The translations under genes were made by a program, and so were the position numbers. Below are positions 1 through 6,803 of a stretch of DNA of 19,446 bases, piece after piece. Every line of letters begins with the position of its first letter. Within the stretch, counting starts at the first letter, position 1. The notes below the pieces were generated by a model. The model was given only the letters and a program-made list of their open reading frames with translations, had not been told where the DNA came from and ran no database searches. The DNA comes from a bacterium (lineage in GTDB: Bacteria; Patescibacteriota; Minisyncoccia; Phycocordibacterales; UBA1550): the NCBI GenBank assembly GCA_021812665.1, contig JAKAMX010000011.1:1-19446 (forward strand), written 5' to 3'.

Positions 1-2
1 CG

Positions 3-170
3 TACCTCTTTCTTGCGACACCAAAAGGTTTCTTCTTCGACAAAGCAAGCACTATCATAGAAAAAAACGGCGAAATGACGCCACTGAAGCACCCAAAGAT
101 TCCAAAAGATTTGCAGGAGAAATACACGCAACTTCTCAACAAATACATCGTGCCTTCTGGGCAGGAATAA
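3..170 (+). CDS. C-terminal end of an unidentified protein, cut by the left edge
   Basis: Frame 3 is open from the window edge to a TAA at 168-170 and encodes the last 55 residues of a protein whose start lies outside. The fragment begins YLFLATPKGFFFDKAS and is lysine-rich towards the end (LQEKYTQLLNKYI). Frame 2 is also open to a stop at 176, but its translation looks like random sequence, whereas frame 3 has a normal mix of hydrophobic and charged residues. No family is recognised from this piece. The downstream gene starts 22 nt later with its own -10 box, so the two need not share a transcript. Confidence 0.6.
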   Translation, partial: YLFLATPKGFFFDKASTIIEKNGEMTPLKHPKIPKDLQEKYTQLLNKYIVPSGQE

Positions 171-180
171 ATAACTAGTT

Positions 181-186
181 TATAAT
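181..186 (+). promoter_or_regulatory. -10 box giving a probably leaderless mRNA
   Basis: A perfect TATAAT ends 6 nt before the ATG at 193. Transcription normally begins about 7 nt after a -10 box, so the first transcribed base should be at or next to the start codon. There is no Shine-Dalgarno sequence and no clear -35 box. Confidence 0.6.
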
Positions 187-192
187 CTACTT

Positions 193-699
193 ATGTTAAC
201 TTTTGAACAAATGGCCTATCGGCTGGGGATCGCTATTTTATTGGGTGCGCTTATTGGTGTGGAGAGAGAGATTGCAGGTAGAGAAGCAGGATTAAAGACA
301 GGACTCACTGTTGCTGCTGGTTCAGCGATATTTGCAATCATCGGTCTTCAGTTGCCATCCATCATGGCGCTTTCTCAGGCAAACTTGCTTGATATTATTT
401 CTCACAACAGCGGATTCCTAAGCGTAATCGCAAACATCACGGTCGGCGTAGGCTTTCTCGGTGCTGGTGTCATCATCAAAACAAACAAGCACGTACACGG
501 GCTCACCACCGCAGCGGGTATTTGGGTCACTGCAGCTATTGGTGTTCTCGCCGGTATTGGGCTTATCGAGTTCGCAAGCCTTGCAGCAGCGACGATCACT
601 GGTCTCTTTTTTGTCCTCCGTAAAGCAAACGTGGGGCCTATTCTTCGCCCAACAACAACAGATCTAGAGTCAGAGGAAGTACTAAACGACGAGCGATAA
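193..699 (+). CDS. MgtC/SapB family inner-membrane protein
   Basis: This 168-residue protein carries the MgtC/SapB N-terminal signature: LGALIGVEREIAGREAGLKT at about residues 18-37, followed by several hydrophobic helices with the GVGFLGAGVI motif near residues 85-94 that is typical of the family. It is a membrane protein. Characterised MgtC proteins are tied to growth at low magnesium and to control of the F-type ATP synthase, but a distant homologue in a reduced genome cannot be assigned that role. It has only a short polar tail after the last helix, so it is the SapB-type membrane part without the C-terminal soluble domain of longer MgtC proteins. The ATG at 193 is supported by the -10 box at 181-186. 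The HD-domain gene follows after 3 nt, so both are probably co-transcribed. Confidence 0.85.
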   Translation: MLTFEQMAYRLGIAILLGALIGVEREIAGREAGLKTGLTVAAGSAIFAIIGLQLPSIMALSQANLLDIISHNSGFLSVIANITVGVGFLGAGVIIKTNKHVHGLTTAAGIWVTAAIGVLAGIGLIEFASLAAATITGLFFVLRKANVGPILRPTTTDLESEEVLNDER

Positions 700-702
700 A
701 AC

Positions 703-1248
703 ATGAGCCTTCCGACGCGAGATGAGGCGCAAAAGGTTTTAGAGAAATATACGCAGGATAGTTACTTGTTGCACCATGCGTCTATGGTTGCGCGAGCGAT
801 GGAAGGATATGCTGAGCAGTTTGGTGAGAATCGAGAGCTCTGGTATACAACAGGGCTATTGCACGATTTGGATTTTGAAAAGTACCCCGAGGTGCACCCA
901 GCGCAGTCTGTAACATGGTTCAAGGAGTGGGGATACCCAAACGATCTCATTTATGCAGTCGAAGCGCACGCATATGACTATAGTGATCCAAGCGTTCGGC
1001 CCAAAACGAAACTCGCGGCTGCTCTTCTGGCGTGTGACGAGATCAGTGGCATCTTTTATGCATATAAAAAGCTCAATCCAATCTCGTACGGAGAAATGAA
1101 AGTGAGTTCGATCAAAAAGCGATTGGTCGAGAAAACCTTTGCTGCAAAAATTGATCGATCGACGATATACCTTGGTTGCGACTCACTCGGTGTGACACTC
1201 GATGGCCACATTGCAAATCTCATAAAATTTTTTAGCGCGCTCAATTAA
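703..1248 (+). CDS. HD-domain metal-dependent phosphohydrolase
   Basis: The 181-residue protein has an HD-superfamily pattern: histidines at 24-25 (YLLHHASMVA), the HD pair H54-D55 in TTGLLHDLD, further His at 65 and 89, and an Asp at 112 in LLACDEI. These residues would form the divalent-metal site of a phosphohydrolase. HD proteins of this size hydrolyse nucleotides or other phosphate esters, and nothing here fixes the substrate. The protein is predicted to be cytosolic. It starts 3 nt after the MgtC-like stop codon without a Shine-Dalgarno sequence, consistent with a two-gene operon that ends at the hairpin terminator at 1258-1290. Confidence 0.82.
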   Translation: MSLPTRDEAQKVLEKYTQDSYLLHHASMVARAMEGYAEQFGENRELWYTTGLLHDLDFEKYPEVHPAQSVTWFKEWGYPNDLIYAVEAHAYDYSDPSVRPKTKLAAALLACDEISGIFYAYKKLNPISYGEMKVSSIKKRLVEKTFAAKIDRSTIYLGCDSLGVTLDGHIANLIKFFSALN

Positions 1249-1257
1249 AATTGATAC

Positions 1258-1290
1258 TAAAAAAACCCGCATTGCTGCGGGTTTTTTTTA
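1258..1290. terminator. bidirectional intrinsic terminator
   Basis: CCCGCA (1266-1271), a TTGC loop and TGCGGG (1276-1281) form a GC-rich stem with an A-run on the left and eight T residues on the right. It lies between the converging HD-domain gene (+) and the small membrane-protein gene (-), so it can stop transcription from both sides. Confidence 0.9.
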
Positions 1291-1310
1291 AATCTTTATC
1301 AATTCAGCAA

Positions 1311-1589
1311 CTAGAGAGAATTGATCGTTACGTTGGTGTTGTTGCTATCCTGGCCGAGAGCTGATCCAGCATCTGGGGTGTTATTGAGATCGCCCTGAAT
1401 ATCGGCTGTTGTATTGCCAGCTGACAAAGCTGGTGCTTGCACGTTGCCAAGAGATGATTCTGGTTGCTGTGTCGGCATGTAGTACCAGTAGAGAAGTGCG
1501 AGTAGTGCCAACACAACAACGACGCCAACATAGATGCCTTTTCTAGAAGATGGAGCGGTCGGCATTCCTTGTATTGTTTGATTATCCAT
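1311..1589 (-). CDS. small single-pass membrane protein of unknown function
   Basis: The 92-residue product has a short cytoplasmic N-terminus with a basic patch (SSRKG, residues 14-18), one transmembrane helix at about residues 19-37 (VGVVVVLALLALLYWYY), and an outside tail rich in Asn, Thr, Ser and Asp (SALGQDSNNTNVTINSL). No catalytic motif or known family is visible. It begins 5 nt after the stop of the secreted coiled-coil gene on the same strand, so the two are probably one operon and may act together at the cell surface. The start is the only good ATG in frame. Transcription would end at the bidirectional hairpin at 1258-1290. Confidence 0.7.
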   Translation of the reverse strand: MDNQTIQGMPTAPSSRKGIYVGVVVVLALLALLYWYYMPTQQPESSLGNVQAPALSAGNTTADIQGDLNNTPDAGSALGQDSNNTNVTINSL

Positions 1590-1594
1590 GATTT

Positions 1595-2353
1595 TTAGTC
1601 GTTTTTAGTGCTTGTTGCTGTTGAAGTTGCGTGTACTTCATCGACCCCTGGAACTTGTCCAAGTGATTGGATAGCGCCCTGAACTGCCTTGCGCGCATCT
1701 TGCATAGCGCCATCGCGGAGCGCGGTCAAACTGTCAAACAATTGCTTGTGAAGAACCTGGAAAGCGTTTCGGAGGCCTTTCATCATTTGATCCTGTCCGG
1801 TTGGCGTTGATGTTGCTGTAGTGATGGTCGAAGAAGCAACAGAGAGATTGATCACAAAAGTTTTTGCTTGCTGTGCGGCGACTGCAGTTCGAGCGGTTGT
1901 GATTGCTGTCTGTGCGCTTGCGATAGCTGCATTGGTCTTGGATACATCCTTACCAGCTGCGGCGGCTGCGCTTGCGCGATCCTTTACCTTTTGCAAGATC
2001 GCTGTGTAGCGATCGAGGAGTTGCATGAAGTGGCGAGTCCATGTCTGATTGAGATTATCAAACTGACGCGACAAGTTTACTGCCATTCTTTGCTTCTGTT
2101 TGTCCTCGATTTGCTCCATCTGCTTTTCAGCTTTTTGGCGCATTTCATCACGACGCTCTTGATCGCGCTCCATCATTCTGTTTGTTGTGGTTGCGCGGTC
2201 TCTTTCGAAAGAACCTGAATTCTGTCCACGATTTTCATTTCGGTCGTTGTATCTCATCATGACGCCTGGCTGTTGCGCAAACGCTGTCGATGCCGAAAGG
2301 AGAATCGCTGCCCCACCGATCACGAGGGCAAAATTACGAATTTTATTTTGCAT
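1595..2353 (-). CDS. secreted alanine-rich coiled-coil protein
   Basis: The ATG at 2353 gives 252 residues that begin with a classic signal peptide (MQNKIRNFALVIGGAAILLS, cleavage likely after STAFA). A longer in-frame start at 2428 exists, but it would put 25 residues in front of the signal peptide and is unlikely. The mature protein has an Asn/Arg-rich segment, then a long charged helical region (RDQERRDEMRQKAEKQMEQI) followed by Ala-rich heptad-like sequence, and ends in a Ser/Thr tail (ATSTATSTKND). It is expected outside the cytoplasmic membrane and has no enzyme motif. It is divergent from the dinB-type gene, with promoters of both in the 113-nt spacer. A minus-strand -10 box lies at 2388-2393. 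Confidence 0.72.
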   Translation of the reverse strand: MQNKIRNFALVIGGAAILLSASTAFAQQPGVMMRYNDRNENRGQNSGSFERDRATTTNRMMERDQERRDEMRQKAEKQMEQIEDKQKQRMAVNLSRQFDNLNQTWTRHFMQLLDRYTAILQKVKDRASAAAAAGKDVSKTNAAIASAQTAITTARTAVAAQQAKTFVINLSVASSTITTATSTPTGQDQMMKGLRNAFQVLHKQLFDSLTALRDGAMQDARKAVQGAIQSLGQVPGVDEVHATSTATSTKND

Positions 2354-2387
2354 AATACGTTTATGAACTAATAAATGGAACGATATA

Positions 2388-2393
2388 ATTATA
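2388..2393 (-). promoter_or_regulatory. -10 box for the secreted coiled-coil operon
   Basis: Read on the minus strand this is TATAAT (GGTATAATTAT). It lies 34 nt upstream of the ATG at 2353, so the leader would be about 28 nt. No Shine-Dalgarno sequence is evident in that leader. This position also argues against the alternative start at 2428, which would lie upstream of the promoter. Confidence 0.5.
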
Positions 2394-2454
2394 CCACGCA
2401 TATTGCGACAAAATATCTGGTTATGCACAGGCCTTATTCTATTGTTCCGCGCGG

Positions 2455-2460
2455 TATAAT
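2455..2460 (+). promoter_or_regulatory. -10 box of the DinB-type gene, leaderless arrangement
   Basis: A perfect TATAAT ends 6 nt before the ATG at 2467, the same spacing as at the MgtC-like gene. No -35 box close to consensus and no obvious LexA-type palindrome were found in the spacer. Confidence 0.6.
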
Positions 2461-2466
2461 AGGAAG

Positions 2467-3723
2467 ATGGAGGACGCCGATTTCAAAAAAACTATAGAAA
2501 ACAAGGTTATTTTGCACATTGATGGTGATGCGTTTTTTGTCAGCGTCGAGGTCGCGAAGAATCCCGCACTCAAGGGGCTACCAGTGGTTACGGGAGAGGA
2601 GCGCGGGATCGTTTCGGCTTTGTCATATGAAGCAAAAGCGCTCGGCGTCTCGCGCGGCATGTCTATTTACCGAGTCAAAAAAGATTTTCCTCAAGTTACC
2701 ATTTTGCCGGGCGACTACAAAGCGTATGCGCATTATTCTGAAATGATGTTTGATATTGTGCGTCGCTATGCCTATGACATCGAGGAGTACAGTATCGATG
2801 AATGTTTTGCAGATATGACTGGACTTGATCGCACGCTCAAGCTTTCATATAGACAGATTGCAGAAAAAATTAAAAAAGAAGTAAACGAGGAGCTCGGACT
2901 TTCGGTGTCGGTCGGTCTTGCTCCTACAAAAGTTTTGGCAAAGGTTGCGTCAAATTGGGTAAAACCAAATGGGCTCACTATTATTGAGCGAAGCAATGTG
3001 AACGAATTTTTAGCAAAAAAGCCGATCGAAAAAATCTGGGGCATTGGTCCAAAGACGGCACAAATTTTAACAAAACGAGGTATACACACAGCGCTTGATT
3101 TTAGCAACAAGAGCTTGGAATGGGTCAGGCAGAATTTATCAGCGCCATACGAATCCATCTGGCGTGAGCTCCACGGAGAAATTGCTATTGGAATGGACAC
3201 AGAGCTCAAAACAACATATTCCTCGATACAAAAAACACACACATTTCATCCCGCAACAGGTGACAAACTATTTCTCTGGTCACAGCTTTCAAAAAACATA
3301 GAAGATGCATGCAGAAAGGCCCGACGATATAAACTTGTTCCGCTTAAAATAGTAATTTTTCTCAAGGATCAGAATATGAAATACACAAAGGCGTCAGTGC
3401 GTCTAAAGACGCCTTCGAATGCTCCAGAAATAATTTTGGAAGAAATGTGCGAGCAGTTTGATTCTATTTACGCGCGGGGGACAAAGTATCGCACCACTGG
3501 TGTCACGCTTGAAAATCTTGTTGAAAACTATGTGCAACAAGAAGATCTTTTTAACACTGGTTCAAAAGCGAAGAAACTGCAGATTATTCATCAGCAAATC
3601 GACACACTCGAGGATAAATTGGGGAAAAGGGTGGTGTATTTAGCGTCAACACACAATGCGCTCAAACAAAAGACGAAGGGTACCAGTATCGATGACACCG
3701 ATCAGAACCTGCTATTTCTCTAG
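2467..3723 (+). CDS. dinB: Y-family translesion DNA polymerase (DNA polymerase IV, DinB type)
   Basis: The 418-residue protein has the Y-family catalytic core. The first metal-binding Asp is in HIDGDAFFVSVE (D19), with the aromatic steric-gate pair following it. The second acidic motif is YSIDECFADM (S109-D111-E112). A helix-hairpin-helix thumb motif (IWGIGPKTAQIL, 190-201) and a little-finger domain follow. The enzyme copies damaged templates at low fidelity. Two candidate sliding-clamp-binding peptides are visible: QEDLF at 358-362 and the extreme C-terminal QNLLFL at 413-418. The start at 2467 fits the -10 box at 2455-2460. It is monocistronic or reads into the secreted-protein gene, which has its own -10 box. 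No SOS operator was recognised. Confidence 0.95.
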   Translation: MEDADFKKTIENKVILHIDGDAFFVSVEVAKNPALKGLPVVTGEERGIVSALSYEAKALGVSRGMSIYRVKKDFPQVTILPGDYKAYAHYSEMMFDIVRRYAYDIEEYSIDECFADMTGLDRTLKLSYRQIAEKIKKEVNEELGLSVSVGLAPTKVLAKVASNWVKPNGLTIIERSNVNEFLAKKPIEKIWGIGPKTAQILTKRGIHTALDFSNKSLEWVRQNLSAPYESIWRELHGEIAIGMDTELKTTYSSIQKTHTFHPATGDKLFLWSQLSKNIEDACRKARRYKLVPLKIVIFLKDQNMKYTKASVRLKTPSNAPEIILEEMCEQFDSIYARGTKYRTTGVTLENLVENYVQQEDLFNTGSKAKKLQIIHQQIDTLEDKLGKRVVYLASTHNALKQKTKGTSIDDTDQNLLFL

Positions 3724-3735
3724 TTCGTTCTGCGA

Positions 3736-3741
3736 TATAAT
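3736..3741 (+). promoter_or_regulatory. -10 box of the secreted Ig-repeat gene
   Basis: TATAAT lies 9 nt before the ATG at 3751, so the leader would be about 2-3 nt or absent. It sits in the 27-nt spacer after the DinB-type stop codon. No Shine-Dalgarno sequence is present. Confidence 0.55.
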
Positions 3742-3750
3742 ATCAATCAT

Positions 3751-5214
3751 ATGAAATCAAAAGTATTACTGTCGCTCGCGTTGGTCGTTGGATATTTTCT
3801 AGGGGGTGTGCCGTCTGTTTCTGCTCAGGTGGCACCGATGGTTACGGTATTTACTGCATCGCCAGACACGCTGAGCTATGGATATTCCACGAGCTTATCC
3901 TGGAATATCGCAAATGGAACAGGGAACACAATCTACTTTACCTGCCCATCGACGGGAGTGAAGATTAAAAAAGATGATGGTACGGTTTTTACTTGTAATA
4001 CCAGGCAGACGGCAAGCACAAATATCTCAGACGCAGTTGGTTTCTATATTGCAAATCTTACCGGCAATACGATGAGTATCCCGGTGCGTTTGATACCAAA
4101 AGATTCAAATGGCGCAGACTATGATGCTGGTGGAATGACGGTCGTTCTCACTGTCGGCGCGGTGCCAAATCCTATTACTGATTTCAATTATGCAACACAA
4201 CCAGGATCATCAGTAGGCACTCCGATAACACTCAACTGGACTGGGATCGAGGTGCCTGGTGCAAATCTTCAGTTTGACTGTAAGGACGGAATCACGATCA
4301 CATCGACGAGTCCGTCGGTGGTCGATGCCATAAAATGTGCGCAGCTAGCATACACCTCTGACTTGCCTGCGTCTGGCTCGGTAACTATCAATTTTACAAA
4401 TTCGACCTATTCAGCCATCGATGAAACAGTCAGAATATTCCCGGCAATCTCTCCTGGAGTATATGATGCGACACACGCTCGCTCAGTGACATTTACCATT
4501 ACACCCAAAGCGCTTCCGCTCGCGGCATCTATAACCAACTTTACTGGTTCACGCGCGAGTGTGATATCTGGCGACAATATCAGTTTGTCGTGGGTTGCAA
4601 ACAATGCTCCTGGAGTCAATTTGCAAATTCCTTGTGGAAATTCATTGACGTGGAGTAATGTTCAAGGCACAACAACTACGCCGCTTTTGTGTGGAGCGCC
4701 AGCTTTTAGCGCAGCACTTCCGATAATGGGTACTACAACGGTCTCAATTGCAAACGGAAGCACCGTTGCGCAACCGCTTACCATTTCGGTCTATCCACAA
4801 AATGCTGACGGCACGTATGACGCAACAAAAGTAAAAGTTATCAACTTAACGATATATCCAGCAGGCTATGTGGCTCCCGTCGTTCAAACTCCACAGGTTC
4901 CTGTTGCTTTATCAACGACCACAAGTACAACGCAGGTTACTCAGTCAGGAATCGCAGTAGTCCGGACAATGACGTTTACGGTGGCACTGCGAGCAGGATC
5001 GAGGGGTGCACAGGTGTCAGCGCTACAGAATTTCTTGAAACAGGATCCGTCACTCTATCCAGAAGGCAAGGTTACTGGTTATTTAGGTCCTGCAACAGTT
5101 TCAGCCATTAAAAGGTTACAACTGCGTTATGGCCTTTCACGGCCTGGAGAGTCAGCGTACGGAACAGTTGGACCCAAAACAAGAGCAAAACTTAATTCAA
5201 TGCAAACATTTTAA
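3751..5214 (+). CDS. secreted protein with three Ig-like repeats and a peptidoglycan-binding domain
   Basis: The 487-residue protein starts with a signal peptide (MKSKVLLSLALVVGYFLGG, cleavage likely after SVSA at 25). Three related beta-rich units of about 110 residues follow (roughly 30-135, 140-252, 260-370). Each has an LSW/LNW strand near its start and one cysteine pair (C65/C82, C177/C196, C295/C314), which suggests one disulfide per unit and export from the cytoplasm. A Thr/Ser linker (about 385-400) leads to a PG_binding_1 domain at about 413-483, recognised by GSRGAQVSALQNFL, the TGYLGPATVSAIKRLQ core and GTVGPKTRAKLN. It is likely a cell-wall-attached surface protein. No enzyme motif is present. 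A 49-residue membrane protein follows after 3 nt. Confidence 0.85.
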   Translation: MKSKVLLSLALVVGYFLGGVPSVSAQVAPMVTVFTASPDTLSYGYSTSLSWNIANGTGNTIYFTCPSTGVKIKKDDGTVFTCNTRQTASTNISDAVGFYIANLTGNTMSIPVRLIPKDSNGADYDAGGMTVVLTVGAVPNPITDFNYATQPGSSVGTPITLNWTGIEVPGANLQFDCKDGITITSTSPSVVDAIKCAQLAYTSDLPASGSVTINFTNSTYSAIDETVRIFPAISPGVYDATHARSVTFTITPKALPLAASITNFTGSRASVISGDNISLSWVANNAPGVNLQIPCGNSLTWSNVQGTTTTPLLCGAPAFSAALPIMGTTTVSIANGSTVAQPLTISVYPQNADGTYDATKVKVINLTIYPAGYVAPVVQTPQVPVALSTTTSTTQVTQSGIAVVRTMTFTVALRAGSRGAQVSALQNFLKQDPSLYPEGKVTGYLGPATVSAIKRLQLRYGLSRPGESAYGTVGPKTRAKLNSMQTF

Positions 5215-5217
5215 TCT

Positions 5218-5367
5218 ATGACATTACCCTGGAAAAATATTGAGGATAACTCGAGCCCAACAATTCGCGTAATACGAATAGTTCTGCTCATTATGATCAT
5301 TATTGGCCTTACACTTATTTTCTCTCGAGATTGGTGGTTGCCGAGCGTCATTAATTATTTGCTTTAG
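5218..5367 (+). CDS. 49-residue single-pass membrane protein
   Basis: An ATG 3 nt after the secreted-protein stop opens a 49-residue frame ending in TAG at 5365-5367. The product has a polar N-terminus (MTLPWKNIEDNSSP), a strongly hydrophobic helix at about residues 18-35 (VLLIMIIIGLTLIF), then FSRDWWLPSVINYLL. It starts three bases after one gene and stops five bases before the yvcK-like ATG, so it fits an operon position exactly. This supports a real gene despite its size. The function is unknown. The Trp-rich juxtamembrane segment suggests it sits at the membrane interface. Confidence 0.6.
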   Translation: MTLPWKNIEDNSSPTIRVIRIVLLIMIIIGLTLIFSRDWWLPSVINYLL

Positions 5368-5372
5368 AAACA

Positions 5373-6326
5373 ATGAAGAAAATTGTTACTATTGGTGGCG
5401 GCACGGGACACTCTCAGGTGCTTCTCGCGCTCAAAAGTATTCCCGATATCGCCATTACAGCGATCTGTCCCAGTACCGACTCTGGCGGGTCTACGGGGAC
5501 ACTTCAGCGGGAATACGACGGCAGTGGCTATACTGGTGATCTTACAAAATGCATCATCGCGCTTTGTGATGATGAGATAATGTCCAAAACGCTTTCTTTT
5601 CGCTATCAAAATGGATCGCTTGACGGGCATCCAGTTAAAAATCTTCTATTCCATGCACTTGAAAAAGTAAGTACGCCTGAGCATGCGCTCGAAACGATGT
5701 GGAAAATTTGTAGTCTTGGAGATCATCGGGTATTGCCGATTACCCACGAGAAAACTGAATTGTGCGCGCGACTTAGCATGGGTAATACGATCTCGGGCGA
5801 AACTAATATTGATACGATTGCTCGAAACCCTTTGTGGAACCCAGACGTGCATTCTATTTCAGAAATATATCTTAAGCCGGCTGTCGCGGCATCGCGCATG
5901 GCGACAGACGCGGTAGCTCAAGCTGATTGTATTGTTGTATGCCCTGGTGATCTTTACTCGAGTATAATTCCAGTGTTGTTGCCAATCGGGATGAAAGAAT
6001 CGGTGAAAAATTCAAACGCAAAAGTCGTTTTGATTTTAAATATTATGACGAAGAAAGGTGAGACAGATAATTATACGGCCGAAGATTTTATTGAGCGTAT
6101 TGAGGAGCGTCTCGGCAAGCGTGTCGACCATGTGGTGTACAATGACGCTTTCATTCCGCCACACGTGCTTCTCAAATATTCTCTTGAGAAAAAAGTCGAA
6201 CTTTCGCTTTGTGGTGTCGAAGATGACCGCATCATTTCCGCTCCGCTTGCAGCAATATCAGATGAAGATCAGATTTTTACGAATCCAGCGATCGTTCGCG
6301 AGGTGCTTACAAAAATCATCCAATAG
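5373..6326 (+). CDS. yvcK: YvcK/GluP-type protein (UPF0052, CofD-like fold)
   Basis: The 317-residue protein matches the YvcK/CofD-like family. It has an N-terminal GGGTGHSQVL nucleotide-sugar-binding loop (residues 8-17), the family motif CPSTDSGGSTGTLQREY (32-48), GDLTKCIIAL (55-64), and a later VVCPGDLYSSIIP segment. In Bacillus and mycobacteria, YvcK binds UDP-GlcNAc and is needed for growth on gluconeogenic carbon sources and for proper cell-wall synthesis. It has no 2-phospho-L-lactate transferase activity. A cytosolic regulator linking sugar-nucleotide level to wall growth is the best inference here, and the adjacent peptidoglycan-binding surface protein fits that. The start is the only ATG giving the full Rossmann-like N-terminus. 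No Shine-Dalgarno sequence is present. Confidence 0.88.
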   Translation: MKKIVTIGGGTGHSQVLLALKSIPDIAITAICPSTDSGGSTGTLQREYDGSGYTGDLTKCIIALCDDEIMSKTLSFRYQNGSLDGHPVKNLLFHALEKVSTPEHALETMWKICSLGDHRVLPITHEKTELCARLSMGNTISGETNIDTIARNPLWNPDVHSISEIYLKPAVAASRMATDAVAQADCIVVCPGDLYSSIIPVLLPIGMKESVKNSNAKVVLILNIMTKKGETDNYTAEDFIERIEERLGKRVDHVVYNDAFIPPHVLLKYSLEKKVELSLCGVEDDRIISAPLAAISDEDQIFTNPAIVREVLTKIIQ

Positions 6327-6353
6327 ACGTTTAGCATATTTATGAGCTCGTGA

Positions 6354-6359
6354 TAAAAT
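6354..6359 (+). promoter_or_regulatory. extended -10 box (TGA-TAAAAT), leaderless arrangement
   Basis: TAAAAT is preceded by TGA, an extended -10 element, and ends 6 nt before the ATG at 6366. This is the same spacing as at 181-186 and 2455-2460. Confidence 0.5.
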
Positions 6360-6365
6360 AACAAT

Positions 6366-6785
6366 ATGATTGATGAAATAATTAACTTTTTCGATAAATT
6401 AGAGGACAAGGTGCGCATCCGCTTGAGCCGTTGGCCGATCATATACGCTTTCATTGGAGCGGTGGGAATCGTTCTCGTGTGGAAAGGTGTCTGGGAAGTT
6501 GCGCAGCTTTTCCCTTCATTGTTTGGTCTTCCGTCGGTTGCTCTTGGCACCGGTATCCTCCTCATCACCGGTCTCATGGTTCAGTTCTTTATCGGAGATG
6601 CGATCATTCTCTCTGGAATGAATCGCGAAAAGAAACTTGTTGAAAAAACAGAAGAAGAGATAGAGGAAGAGGAGGTTTCAATTCATCACATTGTTTTACG
6701 CCTCAAGGCAATTGAGGGCAAGTTGGACGAGCTCGCTTGTAAAGCAGAAAAGACTCCTCGTAAAAAAACTCCAGCAAAGGAGTAG
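6366..6785 (+). CDS. two-helix membrane protein with acidic coiled-coil tail
   Basis: The 139-residue product has an amphipathic N-terminus, two hydrophobic helices (about residues 26-45 and 58-80, PSVALGTGILLITGLMVQFF), and a cytoplasmic tail with an acidic coiled coil (EKTEEEIEEEEVSIHH) ending in a Lys-rich stretch (KTPRKKTPAKE). It resembles small membrane proteins common in Parcubacteria, but no function is known. It has its own extended -10 box and no Shine-Dalgarno sequence. It converges on the flavoprotein gene with an 18-nt gap, in which only an imperfect inverted repeat (about 6793-6819) is visible. Confidence 0.7.
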   Translation: MIDEIINFFDKLEDKVRIRLSRWPIIYAFIGAVGIVLVWKGVWEVAQLFPSLFGLPSVALGTGILLITGLMVQFFIGDAIILSGMNREKKLVEKTEEEIEEEEVSIHHIVLRLKAIEGKLDELACKAEKTPRKKTPAKE

Positions 6786-6803
6786 CACAAAATGCTCGTT
6801 TGT

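Noticed and set aside
1821..2218. Plus-strand reading frames opposite the secreted coiled-coil gene, with many cysteines
   Set aside because: They are antisense to Ala/Gln-rich coding sequence; the Cys and Ala content is a by-product of the complementary codons, and no start signal precedes them.
2354..2428. Longer start for the secreted coiled-coil protein
   Set aside because: It would place 25 residues before a clear signal peptide and lies upstream of the minus-strand -10 box at 2388-2393.
2354..2466. SOS/LexA operator before the DinB-type gene
   Set aside because: No palindrome resembling known LexA boxes was found in the spacer.
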